Part shown: piece by piece, positions 1-8,095 of the stretch
How the letters are laid out: every line of letters begins with the position of its first letter
Position numbering within the stretch: position 1 is the first letter of the stretch
DNA from: Candidatus Defluviilinea gracilis
GTDB taxonomy: Bacteria; Chloroflexota; Anaerolineae; Anaerolineales; Villigracilaceae
DNA length: 64,000 nucleotides
NCBI GenBank assembly: GCA_016716235.1
Contig: JADJWS010000001.1
Coordinates: forward strand, 1,736,001-1,800,000
Direction: 5' to 3'
Position numbers and translations under genes: made by a program
The notes under the pieces: model-generated
What the model saw: the letters and a program-made list of their open reading frames with translations, nothing else
Told to the model about the DNA's origin: nothing
Database searches by the model: none

Positions 1-1
1 G

Positions 2-715
2 CGCGAATCGCTCGGTTACGCCAACGATATGAATGAAGGCTGGCGGCGCGTGCTGGAACTCAACAAGAGCAAGCCGTCGCTCTTCAACGCGGTGACGGAT
101 GGCACGGTTTATCTGGGCGTTTCAAATAACCTGCGCGGAACAAAGAAGGGCAGTCAGTTCTTCAAGAACCTTGTGGAAGAAATGGAATACAAAGCCGCGC
201 ACGGCATCGGCACGCAGATCGTCGAAAAATACAGGCTCGGATTCGTCGGCGTGCCGTGTTATCCCATCTTCCGACGTTTCAGCGAAATGTTCACCGAATG
301 GGGCGGCAACTTCGTCCACTCCACCTATTTGAACTTTGCTTCGGGCGGCGGCAATCTCGGCTATCAATACGACGTGAACCGTCCCATCGAAAGCCTCGCG
401 GAGGGATTCTTGATCAGCGTGCGCGAAGCGATGGATAACATGTTCCATCAAGATCGCGTGGTGATCGACTGGGTGAAAAATTACGACCTGGACGGCGTGG
501 TCTATCACCCGATCAAATCCTGCCGCACGGTCTCGACGGGCCTCGCCGACGGGCGGCGGGCGATGATGGCGGCGACGGACGTTCCCAGCCTGTTCATCGA
601 ATCGGACATGATGGACAAGCGCGTTGTCTCTGAAGCGCAGATGAAGAACCGCGCCGACGCCTTCTTTGAAGGTCTCGCCTCGCGGCGCGAGATGGCAAAA
701 GTGGCGCAGTCTTGA
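2..715 (+). CDS. Benzoyl-CoA reductase, BcrB/BzdO-like subunit (5' end outside window)
   Basis: The reading frame is open from the first bases of the window, so this is the C-terminal part of a longer protein. It resembles the 2-hydroxyacyl-CoA dehydratase D-component fold used by class I benzoyl-CoA reductase catalytic subunits. Landmarks are the Cys-containing HPIKSCRTVS segment, the following DGRRAMM helix and the SLFIESDMMDKRVVSEAQ segment, equivalent to the family's P-T-L-x-L-E-x-D motif. Such subunits hold an Fe-S cluster and reduce the aromatic ring of benzoyl-CoA in the cytoplasm. The two ATPase genes that follow support a benzoyl-CoA reductase rather than a plain dehydratase. The order catalytic-ATPase-ATPase with two short ATPases resembles bzdOPQ. 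Which catalytic subunit it is (B- or C-like) is not certain. Confidence 0.8.
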   Translation, partial: RESLGYANDMNEGWRRVLELNKSKPSLFNAVTDGTVYLGVSNNLRGTKKGSQFFKNLVEEMEYKAAHGIGTQIVEKYRLGFVGVPCYPIFRRFSEMFTEWGGNFVHSTYLNFASGGGNLGYQYDVNRPIESLAEGFLISVREAMDNMFHQDRVVIDWVKNYDLDGVVYHPIKSCRTVSTGLADGRRAMMAATDVPSLFIESDMMDKRVVSEAQMKNRADAFFEGLASRREMAKVAQS

Positions 716-840
716 TTACTTTACGCCTTATTTTTGGACGCAGATAAACGCGGATGAACGCAGATTTTTTGTAGATTCTGAAGGAAGAAAAGAATCAGCG
801 TATTCAGCGTTCATCTGCGTCCCGATTTCAAGATTTTAGG
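716..840. repeat. Degenerate copy of the GGACGCAGA hairpin repeat (family A)
   Basis: The spacer holds GATTACTTTACGCC, then GGACGCAGATAAACGCGGAT, and a right arm ending in CATCTGCGTCCCGATTTC. The two arms are complementary and have a 9-bp internal period. The outer ends are decayed compared with the copies at 32745 and 33087. The ribosome binding site AGGAGG (838-843) of the next gene begins at its edge. Confidence 0.7.
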
Positions 841-852
841 AGGTACTGTCTC

Positions 853-1668
853 ATGGCATACGCGGCAGGCGTTGACGTAGGCTCGACGCAAACAAAAGCA
901 ATCATCATCAACGAAGACCGAGAGATCGTCGGTCGTTGCCTGACGGATACAGGAGCGAACGTGGTCATCGCGGCGGAGAACGCCTTTGCCGAGGCGCTCA
1001 AGACCAGCGGCATCCGCGAAGAGGAAGTCGAATATGTGATCGGCACAGGCTACGGGCGTTACCGCGTCACGTTCGGCAACACGCAGGTGACGGAGATCTC
1101 CTGTCACGCGCGCGGCGCGGCGCAGATGTTCCCTGGCACAAAGACCGTGCTGGACATGGGCGGGCAGGATACCAAAGCCATCCGCGTCAGCCCCAAGGGC
1201 GAAGTGCTCGACTTCTGCATGAACGACAAATGCGCGGCTGGCACGGGGCGCTTCCTCGGCGCGGCGGCGGCGGCGTTGGATATTCCGCTCGGCGAACTGG
1301 GCAACGTGGCAATGAAAGCGGAACGACCCGTCAAGATCAGCACCACCTGCACCGTCTTCGCCGAGTCTGAAGTCCTTTCGTGGCTGGGCAAAGGCAAAAA
1401 GATCGAAGATATTTTATGGGGCGTGCATCTCTCCATCGCCTCGCGCTCGACCGCGTTACTGCGCCGCGTCGGCATCGAACACGAGATCACCTTCACAGGC
1501 GGCGTCACGAAAAACGCGGGCATGATCAAATCGCTCGAACAGGCGTTGAAGACCAAACTCAACGTCAGCGATGATTCGCATTACATGGGCGCGTTGGGCG
1601 CGGCGCTCTTCGCGCTCGACCACATCCTTGCGGGGCGCGTCCCCACCGAAGAGAAGGAGGCGGCATGA
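853..1668 (+). CDS. Benzoyl-CoA reductase ATPase subunit (BcrA/BcrD/BzdP family)
   Basis: A 271-residue activator ATPase of the BadF/BadG/BcrA/BcrD family. It couples ATP hydrolysis to transfer of a low-potential electron from ferredoxin to the catalytic subunits. The ASKHA fold motifs are all present: GVDVGSTQTKA at residues 6-16, DMGGQDTKAI at 101-110 and the adenosine motif TGGVTKNAG. C127 (in NDKCAAGTG) and C166 (in CTVFAESEV) are the expected ligands of the [4Fe-4S] cluster bridging two ATPase subunits. AGGAGG lies 9 bases before the ATG. The stop overlaps the next start (ATGA), so the two ATPases are translationally coupled. The length fits the short Bzd/Bcr-D type rather than the longer BcrA. 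Confidence 0.9.
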   Translation: MAYAAGVDVGSTQTKAIIINEDREIVGRCLTDTGANVVIAAENAFAEALKTSGIREEEVEYVIGTGYGRYRVTFGNTQVTEISCHARGAAQMFPGTKTVLDMGGQDTKAIRVSPKGEVLDFCMNDKCAAGTGRFLGAAAAALDIPLGELGNVAMKAERPVKISTTCTVFAESEVLSWLGKGKKIEDILWGVHLSIASRSTALLRRVGIEHEITFTGGVTKNAGMIKSLEQALKTKLNVSDDSHYMGALGAALFALDHILAGRVPTEEKEAA

Positions 1669-2492
1669 CCACCTACACCACTGGCATTGACGTTGGCTCC
1701 ACCTACACCAAAGCCGTCATTGTGAAAGACGGCAACGAGATCGTTTCGCGCGCCATGCTCAACACGGGCTTCCGCCTTGAAGAAGCCGCGCGCAAAGCCT
1801 ACGACGCCGCGCTCGAACAGGCGGGACTGACCGAATCCGATTCGTCCTATCTCGTCACTACTGGTTTCGGGCGCCATCTCGTCGGCTTCCGCGACGTGAA
1901 CGTGACCGACATCAACGCCAGCGCGCGCGGAGCGGCATTCCTCTTCCCCAAAACGCGCACCATCCTCGACGTCGGCGGGCAGACGATGAAAGCCATCCAA
2001 CTGACCGAAGACGGCAAGGTCAAATCCTTCCGCCTTAACGACAAATGCGCGGCAGGCACAGGCGCGTTCCTCGAAAAGACCGCCCGCTACATGGGCTACA
2101 AAACCGAAGAGATCGGCACGCTCGCGGCGGTCTCCAAAACGGTGGTTCCCATTTCGGGCGTGTGCGCGGTCTTCGCCGAATCCGAAGTCATCAACCATCT
2201 CTCGCAGGGCATGTCCCCGTCCGACATCATGTACGGCTCCATCGTCTCGCTCGTGGCGCGTTCGGTGCAACTGCTCAAGCGCGTCGGCATGAATCCCGAA
2301 TTCACGCTCATCGGCGGCATCCTGCGCTTCGAATCCATGAGCCATGTCGTGCGCGAACAGATCAAGACCGAAGTCAACGTGGCGGAGGGCGACCTCGTGC
2401 AATACGTCTCCGCCCTCGGCGCGGCGATCCTCGGCTATCGTCGCTTCGGAAAACTTCAAAGCGAAGGACAACCCGCAATCGCAGGCGCTTAG
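1665..2492 (+). CDS. Second benzoyl-CoA reductase ATPase subunit (BcrD/BzdQ family)
   Basis: A 275-residue paralogue of the preceding gene, overlapping it by 4 bases. It keeps GIDVGSTYTKA at the N-terminus and the cluster cysteines C128 (NDKCAAGTG) and C167 (GVCAVFAESEV), so it probably forms the heterodimeric electron activator with its neighbour. The second phosphate motif reads VGGQTMKAI where the upstream paralogue has MGGQDTKAI: the conserved aspartate is replaced. The two ATPase sites may therefore not be equivalent. The stop codon TAG lies in the loop of a GC-rich palindrome followed by a T-run. The product type is clear; which of the two subunits it is is inferred from order. Confidence 0.88.
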   Translation: MTTYTTGIDVGSTYTKAVIVKDGNEIVSRAMLNTGFRLEEAARKAYDAALEQAGLTESDSSYLVTTGFGRHLVGFRDVNVTDINASARGAAFLFPKTRTILDVGGQTMKAIQLTEDGKVKSFRLNDKCAAGTGAFLEKTARYMGYKTEEIGTLAAVSKTVVPISGVCAVFAESEVINHLSQGMSPSDIMYGSIVSLVARSVQLLKRVGMNPEFTLIGGILRFESMSHVVREQIKTEVNVAEGDLVQYVSALGAAILGYRRFGKLQSEGQPAIAGA

Positions 2493-2505
2493 CCTGCGAT
2501 TTTTC
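2477..2505 (+). terminator. Palindrome spanning the ATPase stop codon, terminator-like
   Basis: AATCGCAGGC (2477-2486) pairs with GCCTGCGATT (2492-2501). The loop GCTTA contains most of the TAG stop codon, and a short T-run follows. It could attenuate transcription after the reductase genes. It also matches a wider pattern in this window of palindromes centred on stop codons. Confidence 0.55.
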
Positions 2506-2525
2506 AGTTCAGGAGACGCGCCGTC

Positions 2526-3368
2526 ATGTCGCCGATAACGCCATCTGTCCGCACTCAATTTTTGATATTCACCCTCTTCGGCGAATTCATCCTCCCGCGC
2601 GGCGGTTCCATCTGGACCTCGAGCCTGCTTCGCCTGCTCGACCAACTCGGCGTCGGAGAGCGAGCCGCGCGTCTCACGCTTTCGCGCATGACGAGCAAAG
2701 GCTGGCTCTCGGCGCGCAAAGACGGGCGGCGCAGTCAATACTCGCTGACCCCGCGCGGCTGGTCGCTCCTCGTCCAGGGCGGACAGCGCATCTACGAAGG
2801 TCCCGTCAAAGAATGGGATGGGATGTGGCAAATCATTGTCTTCTCCCTGCCAGAAAAGAAGCGCAGTCTGCGTCATGCCTTTCGCACGCGCCTCCCTTGG
2901 TATGGGTTCGGTCAACTCGCGCCGAACATGTGGATCTCGCCTCGTAACCGCCAAACGGACATCCTCGCGCTGTGCAATGAACTGGGGATACAGGACTACA
3001 TCGAGATATTTTCAGGCATCCACATGGGACCGTCCGAAGACCAGGAACTCGTCCGCCGCTGTTGGAACTTGTCTCATCTTGCCGCTCAATACAAAAAGTT
3101 CATCGCCAAATTTGAAAAAGAATATCTCGCCCGCAAAAACAATGGACATACCCCGCCAAAAATGGACGAGAGCTTCGTCAGCCGCTTCTGGCTGTTGCAT
3201 CATTTTCAGGGCTTCCCGCTCATAGACCCCAACCTGCCCGCCGCCCTGCTCCCGCCCGATTGGATCGGCTTCAAAGCGCGGAAGTTCTTCGAAGACTATC
3301 GCGGCTTGTTGGAAAAACCCGCCAACCAGTTCGTGGACGAAATCGTCGCCGCCGAACCCGCGCGATAA
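2526..3368 (+). CDS. PaaX-family transcriptional regulator
   Basis: A 280-residue protein matching the PaaX layout: an N-terminal winged helix (RTQFLIFTLFGEFILPRGG, then a helix with AARLTLSRMTSKGWL and the wing RKDGRRSQYSLT), a central domain with WQIIVFSLPEKKRSLR, and a C-terminal domain with FVSRFWLLHHFQGFPLIDP. PaaX proteins repress aromatic (phenylacetyl-CoA) catabolic genes and are released by an aryl-CoA ligand. The position between the reductase and ring-opening genes suggests it senses benzoyl-CoA or a downstream CoA ester; that is inference. Anaerobic benzoyl-CoA clusters more often carry BzdR, BadR or two-component regulators, so a PaaX here is somewhat unusual. Confidence 0.88.
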   Translation: MSPITPSVRTQFLIFTLFGEFILPRGGSIWTSSLLRLLDQLGVGERAARLTLSRMTSKGWLSARKDGRRSQYSLTPRGWSLLVQGGQRIYEGPVKEWDGMWQIIVFSLPEKKRSLRHAFRTRLPWYGFGQLAPNMWISPRNRQTDILALCNELGIQDYIEIFSGIHMGPSEDQELVRRCWNLSHLAAQYKKFIAKFEKEYLARKNNGHTPPKMDESFVSRFWLLHHFQGFPLIDPNLPAALLPPDWIGFKARKFFEDYRGLLEKPANQFVDEIVAAEPAR

Positions 3369-3375
3369 CAAGTAA

Positions 3376-3482
3376 CGCAAGATTCATCTTGCGCTTCACG
3401 ACAACGACACAAAGCGCGCAAAGGAAAGGAAATTATTCTTCAACGTTTTTCCTTCGTGACCTTTGTGTCCTTTGTGGTAATG
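3376..3482. repeat. CGCAAGAT hairpin plus 9-bp-period hairpin repeat
   Basis: CGCAAGATTCATCTTGCG (3376-3393) is a perfect short hairpin. It is followed by a purine-rich arm (CACAAAGCGCGCAAAGGAAA) and a complementary right arm (CCTTCGTGACCTTTGTGTCC). The same arm pattern recurs in at least eight other spacers of this window. Confidence 0.7.
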
Positions 3483-3517
3483 GTTTGAACGAATCTTTTT
3501 TCAAAACGGAGACCAGC

Positions 3518-4555
3518 ATGGATGTATTGAAAGACAAAAAGACCGACTTCAAAGAAATTATCTACGAAAAAGCGAACTGGGTGGCGCGCATCACCATCAA
3601 CCGTCCGCATGTGTACAACTCATACAGCACCAACGCGCTCGAAGAACTGGCGCAGGCGTTCCGCCAAGCCGCGTTCGACGATGAAGTGGCGGTCATCGTG
3701 TACACGGGCATGGGCGACAAAGCCTTCTGCACGGGCGGCGATGTGAAAGAATATCAGGAACGCTACACGCGCTCGCCGCACGACTATTGGAAATACATGC
3801 GCCTCTTTGGCGCCTACATCGAAAGCATCGTCAACACGGGCAAGCCCGTCATCGCGCGCATCAACGGCATGGCGGTCGGCGGCGGCAACGAATCGAATCT
3901 CGCCTGCGATCTCGCCGTCATCGCCGAACATGCCTGGGTGGGGCAGGTCGGCGCGGGAGTTGGAAGCGTGGCGGCGGGCGGAGCGACTCAATGGCTGCCC
4001 ATCACCGTCGGCGACCGCCGCGCCCGCTACATGTTGATGACGAACCGCCGCATCCCCGCCTACCAAGCCCTCGAATGGGGACTCGTCAATCAGGTCGTGC
4101 CGTCCGTCAAAAAGGACGGCGCGTTCATCGAACATGCCACGCCCGAACAAATTGCCCAAGCCCAAAAAGGCGCCGACGGCTACAGTATTGACCTCTCCAA
4201 ACTCGACGAAGCCGTCGAAACGCTCGCGCAGGAACTCGTGGACAAATTCGCCGAGTGCATCCGCTTCACCAAAGAACAGATCAACTTCTGGAAGAATTTC
4301 AGCTGGCATCAGACCATCGGTCCCGCCCGCGACTGGCTCTCGATCCACTACACCTCATGGGAGCCGCTCGAAGGCATGAGCGCGTTCGTCGAAAAACGCC
4401 CCGCGCGGTATCGCATGTTGCGCGAACGCGCCGCGCAAGGCAAAAGCAGCGAGTTCATCTGGGGCGCCTACGAAAAGACTTGCCCCTCCTGTGGCGCGAA
4501 AGCCTTGCCCGAAGAATTCACCCACTGCGGCGTTTGCGGCGCGGATTTGAAATGA
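3518..4555 (+). CDS. oah: 6-oxocyclohex-1-ene-1-carbonyl-CoA hydrolase with C-terminal zinc ribbon
   Basis: A crotonase-superfamily enzyme of 345 residues. It matches Oah/BamA, which adds two waters to 6-oxocyclohex-1-ene-1-carbonyl-CoA and opens the ring to 3-hydroxypimelyl-CoA. Diagnostic stretches are YNSYSTNALEELAQAFRQA, VIVYTGMGDKAFCTGGDVKE, YWKYMRLFGAYIESI, ARINGMAVGGGNE and GGATQWLPITVGDRRA. The ATG at 3518 was chosen because the domain starts just after it; the frame stays open upstream only through repeat DNA. The C-terminus carries CPSCGAK...CGVCGADLK (about residues 323-343), a four-Cys zinc ribbon that I do not recall in characterised Oah enzymes. The family call is strong; the ribbon's role is unknown. 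Confidence 0.87.
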   Translation: MDVLKDKKTDFKEIIYEKANWVARITINRPHVYNSYSTNALEELAQAFRQAAFDDEVAVIVYTGMGDKAFCTGGDVKEYQERYTRSPHDYWKYMRLFGAYIESIVNTGKPVIARINGMAVGGGNESNLACDLAVIAEHAWVGQVGAGVGSVAAGGATQWLPITVGDRRARYMLMTNRRIPAYQALEWGLVNQVVPSVKKDGAFIEHATPEQIAQAQKGADGYSIDLSKLDEAVETLAQELVDKFAECIRFTKEQINFWKNFSWHQTIGPARDWLSIHYTSWEPLEGMSAFVEKRPARYRMLRERAAQGKSSEFIWGAYEKTCPSCGAKALPEEFTHCGVCGADLK

Positions 4556-4569
4556 TCCAGTTCGCCGCT

Positions 4570-4652
4570 CTTTCTATTTTGGACGCGGAAAACGCGGATT
4601 TTCAAAAACTTTTTCCGCGTACATCTGCGCTCGTCCGCGTCCGCCAGAAGTG
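4570..4652. repeat. GGACGCGGA hairpin repeat (family A relative)
   Basis: GGACGCGGAAAACGCGGATT is followed by a pyrimidine-rich arm with TCCGCGTACATCTGCGCTCG and GTCCGCGTCC. The arrangement matches the repeat at 716-840 but lacks the outer GATTACC ends. Confidence 0.6.
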
Positions 4653-4665
4653 AAAAAGAGATCAG

Positions 4666-5430
4666 ATGACCGACTCATTCATTTCCGTTGAGACGAAGAA
4701 CGGCGCCTCTTTCCTGACCTTGAAGCGGGCTCCGCTTAACGTGCTTGACATCGCCACCCTGACTCAACTCGAGTCTGCGCTGGCGGAGTTGACTCGCGAC
4801 GAGTCGCTTCGCGTGCTCGTGTTGAACGCCGAAGGGAAGATGTTCTCGGCAGGCGTGGACGTGGCAGACCACACGCCCGACAAAGTCGGCGGCATGATTC
4901 CGCTGTTCGACAGAGTCTGCCGCGCGTTGGCGAACTTTCCCGCGCCGACGATCGCCGTCGTTCACGGGCACGCCCTCGGCGGCGGATGCGAACTGGTTCT
5001 ATGCTGTGACCTCGCCGTGATGACCGACAACGCAAAGATCGGACAGCCCGAAGTTCAACTTGCCGCCATCGCCCCCATCGCCGCGATGAGACTTCCGCAG
5101 TTGGTCGGCTATCGCAACGCGGCGGATATTCTCTTCACGGGTCGCGCGTTGACAGCCGACGAAGCCTTGAAGATGGGATTGGTCAACGCGGTGGTTGCCG
5201 CCGACGGGTTGGAAGCCTGGGTCGAAGAGAAGGTAACAAAACTTACCTCCCTCAGCCGCGTGGCGTTGACGATGACCAAACGCGCCCTGCATCTCGGCTT
5301 CGGCGCGTGGGACTCCTCCGCGATGGAACTGGAACGCTTGTATCTGGACGAATTGATGAAGACCGAAGACGCGCATGAGGGCTTGAGCGCCTTCATGGAA
5401 AAACGCGCGGCGGTTTGGAAGCACGTGTAA
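4666..5430 (+). CDS. dch: Cyclohexa-1,5-dienecarbonyl-CoA hydratase
   Basis: A 254-residue crotonase-family hydratase. Dch adds water to cyclohexa-1,5-diene-1-carbonyl-CoA, the product of benzoyl-CoA reductase, giving 6-hydroxycyclohex-1-ene-1-carbonyl-CoA. The Dch-like features are FSAGVDVADHTPDKVGGMI after the first oxyanion strand, VVHGHALGGGCELVLCCDLAV, and IGQPEVQLAAIAPIAAMRLP. The usual enoyl-CoA hydratase catalytic glutamate pair is only partly kept, as in other dienoyl-CoA hydratases. It lies between oah and the beta-oxidation genes on the same strand. A generic enoyl-CoA hydratase cannot be fully excluded, but context and the DHTPDKVG segment favour Dch. Confidence 0.87.
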   Translation: MTDSFISVETKNGASFLTLKRAPLNVLDIATLTQLESALAELTRDESLRVLVLNAEGKMFSAGVDVADHTPDKVGGMIPLFDRVCRALANFPAPTIAVVHGHALGGGCELVLCCDLAVMTDNAKIGQPEVQLAAIAPIAAMRLPQLVGYRNAADILFTGRALTADEALKMGLVNAVVAADGLEAWVEEKVTKLTSLSRVALTMTKRALHLGFGAWDSSAMELERLYLDELMKTEDAHEGLSAFMEKRAAVWKHV

Positions 5431-5433
5431 TCG

Positions 5434-5545
5434 GTGACGCTCGCGTAATCGGCGTTCTCTAACGCCGATGGCATGGCGCAGAGCATTGCGCTAGAGAGCG
5501 CAATCTACACAAGCAATCTACACAAGCAATCTACGCAAAGACGAA
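5434..5545. repeat. Small hairpins and a 13-bp tandem repeat
   Basis: The spacer contains AATCGGCGTTCTCTAACGCCGAT, a short hairpin, and then CAATCTACACAAG repeated at 5501, 5514 and, partly, 5527. No promoter could be picked out with confidence. Confidence 0.6.
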
Positions 5546-5556
5546 AAGGAAACATT

Positions 5557-6012
5557 ATGGCATCACGCGGACTGACATACGAGCAATTTGAAATGGGCGC
5601 GGTCTACCCGTCGCAGGCGCGGACCGTCACCGAGGCGGACGTGGCGAACTTTGCGGGGCTTTCCGGCGATTTCAACCCCCTGCACACCGACGCCGAGTTT
5701 GCAAAGACCACGCCGATGGGCGAGCGCATCGCGCACGGCGTGCTCATCCTTGCGATGGCGACGGGCATGGCGAACTGGATGGGCATCTTTGAAGGCACCA
5801 CGCTTGCGCTGATGGAACAGGTGACGCGCTACAAAGGCGCGGTGAAATTCGGCGACACGATTCGGCTGGAGATGGAAGTCATCGAGAAGAAGCCCACCTC
5901 CAAGCCTGAGAAGGGCGTGGTGAAGTTTGCCGTCCGCGTGAAGAACCAGCGCGATGAAAATGTGGTTGAGGGAGAATGGACGTTGTTGATGAAGGCTGTT
6001 TCGCAAACTTAA
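5557..6012 (+). CDS. MaoC-like hot-dog enoyl-CoA hydratase
   Basis: A 151-residue single-domain hot-dog protein. It carries the (R)-specific hydratase signature around GLSGDFNPLHTDAEFAKTTP and GERIAHGVLIL, with the catalytic Asp and His in place. It probably hydrates an enoyl-CoA in the lower part of the benzoyl-CoA pathway. The ATG at 5557 follows AGGAAA; the longer open frame upstream is repeat sequence. The stop codon sits at the centre of a palindrome (about 6003-6020), so the last residues SQT are encoded by it. It is followed closely by an SDR gene, and the pair could perform successive hydration and oxidation. Confidence 0.85.
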   Translation: MASRGLTYEQFEMGAVYPSQARTVTEADVANFAGLSGDFNPLHTDAEFAKTTPMGERIAHGVLILAMATGMANWMGIFEGTTLALMEQVTRYKGAVKFGDTIRLEMEVIEKKPTSKPEKGVVKFAVRVKNQRDENVVEGEWTLLMKAVSQT

Positions 6013-6021
6013 GTTTGCGGC
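6003..6021. repeat. Palindrome centred on the maoC stop codon
   Basis: CGCAAACTTAAGTTTGCG is a perfect palindrome. Its central CTTAAG supplies the TAA stop of the hydratase gene. The nuoB 3' end is built in the same way. Confidence 0.65.
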
Positions 6022-6041
6022 ACAAATAATCGGAGGGCAGT

Positions 6042-6809
6042 ATGTTACTCAAGGATAAAGTTGCGTTGATCACGGGCGGGGGGAACGGCATTGGGCGGGC
6101 GATTGTCCTGCGCTTTCTTCAGGATGGCGCGAAAGTCGTCACAGTGGACCTGGATCAGGCTGGGTTGGAGGAAACGCTCAAAGAGGCGGGGCAGGCTCAG
6201 GGTCAGGTAAGAGGCGAGATGGCGAACATCACGAAGCGCGAGGACGTTCAACGCGTCGTCGATTCGATCGTCAAAGAACACGGTCGGCTCGACATCCTGA
6301 TCAACAACGCGGGCATCACGCGCGACGCGCTCACGGCGCGGGTGAAGGACGGCGAAGTCAAGTTGATGACCGACGAGCAATGGGACGCGGTGCTGGAGGT
6401 GAACCTGAAGGGGACGTGGCTGTGTTCGCAGATCGCGGCGGTGGAAATGATCAAGCAGAAATATGGGCGCATCGTCAGCACGGCTTCGGTGGCGGCGATT
6501 GGGCACATGGGGCAGTCGAATTACGCGGCGTCGAAGGCGGGCGTGGTGGCGGTGACGCAAACGCTGGCGCTCGAACTGGCGCGCTTTAACATCGCGGTGA
6601 ACTGCATCGCGCCAGGCGGGACGAAGACACGCATGACGGCGGCGATCCCCGAAAACATCATGGCGAATTTGATTGAGCGCATCCCGCTCAAGCGCTTCGC
6701 CGACCCGCGCGAGATCGCGGCGGTTCACGCTTTTCTGGCGAGCGACGAGGCGTCGTTCATCACGGGGCAATGTATTTTCGTGGACGGCGGTCAGACCGTG
6801 GGAGCGTGA
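6042..6809 (+). CDS. SDR-family 3-hydroxyacyl-CoA dehydrogenase / FabG-like reductase
   Basis: A 255-residue classical short-chain dehydrogenase. It has the TGGGNGIGR dinucleotide motif near the N-terminus, NNAGIT, and the catalytic tetrad with Y161 and K165 in SNYAASKAG. The end FVDGGQTVGA is typical of FabG-like enzymes. In this cluster the best guess is oxidation of 3-hydroxypimelyl-CoA (product of Oah) to 3-oxopimelyl-CoA, just before the thiolase. That assignment rests on position; sequence alone says only 3-oxoacyl reductase or dehydrogenase. GGAGG lies before the ATG. The thiolase starts 1 base after the stop. Confidence 0.85.
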   Translation: MLLKDKVALITGGGNGIGRAIVLRFLQDGAKVVTVDLDQAGLEETLKEAGQAQGQVRGEMANITKREDVQRVVDSIVKEHGRLDILINNAGITRDALTARVKDGEVKLMTDEQWDAVLEVNLKGTWLCSQIAAVEMIKQKYGRIVSTASVAAIGHMGQSNYAASKAGVVAVTQTLALELARFNIAVNCIAPGGTKTRMTAAIPENIMANLIERIPLKRFADPREIAAVHAFLASDEASFITGQCIFVDGGQTVGA

Positions 6810-6810
6810 G

Positions 6811-8010
6811 ATGTTTGCGAAATCATACATTCCCTACGGCGGGTATTGGTGTTCGCCGTTCGCGCGCTGGCAGGGGAGTTTCGCCAATTTGCATACGATC
6901 AAATTCGCGGCGGATGTGACGCGCAAGGCGTTGGAAGCGCGCATGATTTCGCCGTCGTCGTTCAGCAACGTCTATCTCGGCATGACCGTGCCCGCGCCCG
7001 CTTCATTTTATGGAGCGCCCTGGCTGGCGGGCATGATCGGCGCGGAGGGGATCACGGGTCCCGTTTTCTCGCAGGCGTGCGCCACTTCGGCGCGGGTGAT
7101 CGGGAGCGCGGCGCGGGCGGTGGAGACGGAGGACGACGCTTCGATCCTCTGTGTGACGGCGGACCGCACCTCGAACGGACCTCACCTGCTGTATCCGAAT
7201 CCCGCCAACCCTGGCGCGCGCGGCGACTCGGAAGACTGGGTGTGGGACAACTTCAACCGCGACCCGTTCGTGGGCAACGCCATGATCCAGACGGCGGAGA
7301 ATACCGCGAAGGATTGCAACATCACCACCGCCGAACAACATGAGGTGATGTTGATGCGTTACGCTCAATATCAAAAGGCGCTCGAACACGACGCGGCGTT
7401 TCATAAGAAATATATGTCGGTTGTGGAGGTCAACCCGTCGGGGAAGAAGGTCGTTGCTACGGTGACGGACGATGAAGGCGTGTTCCCGTCCACCGCGGAG
7501 GGACTCGCCAAACTGAAACCTATCCTGCCCGATGGCACGGTCACCTACGGCGGGCAGACCTATCCCGCCGACGGCAACGCGGGCATGATCGTCACCACGA
7601 AGGACAAGGCGCGCGAACTCAGCCGAGATTCAAAGATCGAGATTCAACTGCTTTCGTTCAGCGAAGGACGTGCCGAAAAAGGATACATGCCCAAAGCCAA
7701 CGCTCCCGCCGCGCGAGGCGCGTTGAAAAAAGCGGGCGTGGACATCAAAGACATTAAGGCGATCAAGACTCACAATCCCTTTGCGGTGAACGATGTATTC
7801 CTCAACCGCGAGTTGGGCATTCCGCTCGATCGGATGAACAACTACGGCTCGTCGCTCATCTGGGGTCATCCGCAGGGACCGACGGGCATGAGGCTGGTGA
7901 TGGAGATGATCGAAGAGCTTGTCCTGCTCGGCGGCGGGTATGGGTTGTTCACAGGCTGTGCGGCAGGCGACACCGCCGCGGCGATTGTGCTGGAGGTCCG
8001 CGCTGGATAA
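6811..8010 (+). CDS. Thiolase-family protein (acyl-CoA acetyltransferase-like)
   Basis: A 399-residue thiolase. C90 in SQACATSARV is the acyl-accepting cysteine. The later motifs are THNPFAVND (the usual NEAFA position), NYGSSLIWGHPQGPTG with the catalytic His, and LFTGCAAGDTAAAIVLE with the second Cys. The start at 6811 directly follows the SDR stop, and the longer frame upstream overlaps the SDR. In context it would cleave 3-oxopimelyl-CoA to glutaryl-CoA and acetyl-CoA. The NEAFA and CxGGG motifs are divergent, so a thiolase-like lipid-transfer (SCP2-type) family member is an alternative. Confidence 0.82.
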   Translation: MFAKSYIPYGGYWCSPFARWQGSFANLHTIKFAADVTRKALEARMISPSSFSNVYLGMTVPAPASFYGAPWLAGMIGAEGITGPVFSQACATSARVIGSAARAVETEDDASILCVTADRTSNGPHLLYPNPANPGARGDSEDWVWDNFNRDPFVGNAMIQTAENTAKDCNITTAEQHEVMLMRYAQYQKALEHDAAFHKKYMSVVEVNPSGKKVVATVTDDEGVFPSTAEGLAKLKPILPDGTVTYGGQTYPADGNAGMIVTTKDKARELSRDSKIEIQLLSFSEGRAEKGYMPKANAPAARGALKKAGVDIKDIKAIKTHNPFAVNDVFLNRELGIPLDRMNNYGSSLIWGHPQGPTGMRLVMEMIEELVLLGGGYGLFTGCAAGDTAAAIVLEVRAG

Positions 8011-8020
8011 CTCAAGAGAA

Positions 8021-8086
8021 AACCACTGAGACACGGAGACACAGAGAATAAAAAAATCTCCGTGACTCAGTGTCTCCGTGTTTCAG
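8021..8086. repeat. Hairpin repeat of the GAGACACGGAGACACAGAG type
   Basis: Left arm CCACTGAGACACGGAGACAC pairs with right arm GTGACTCAGTGTCTCCGTG. It has the same architecture as the 9-bp-period hairpins elsewhere but uses a different word. Confidence 0.7.
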
Positions 8087-8095
8087 ATTTATGCG

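Noticed and set aside
1581..2954. A 457-codon minus-strand frame opposite the reductase ATPase and PaaX genes
   Set aside because: It is antisense to three well-supported genes; composition is Arg/Asp/Ala-rich shadow sequence.
3260..3517. Upstream extension of the oah frame
   Set aside because: The extension runs through the paaX end and a hairpin repeat, and has no resemblance to Oah; ATG 3518 fits the domain start.
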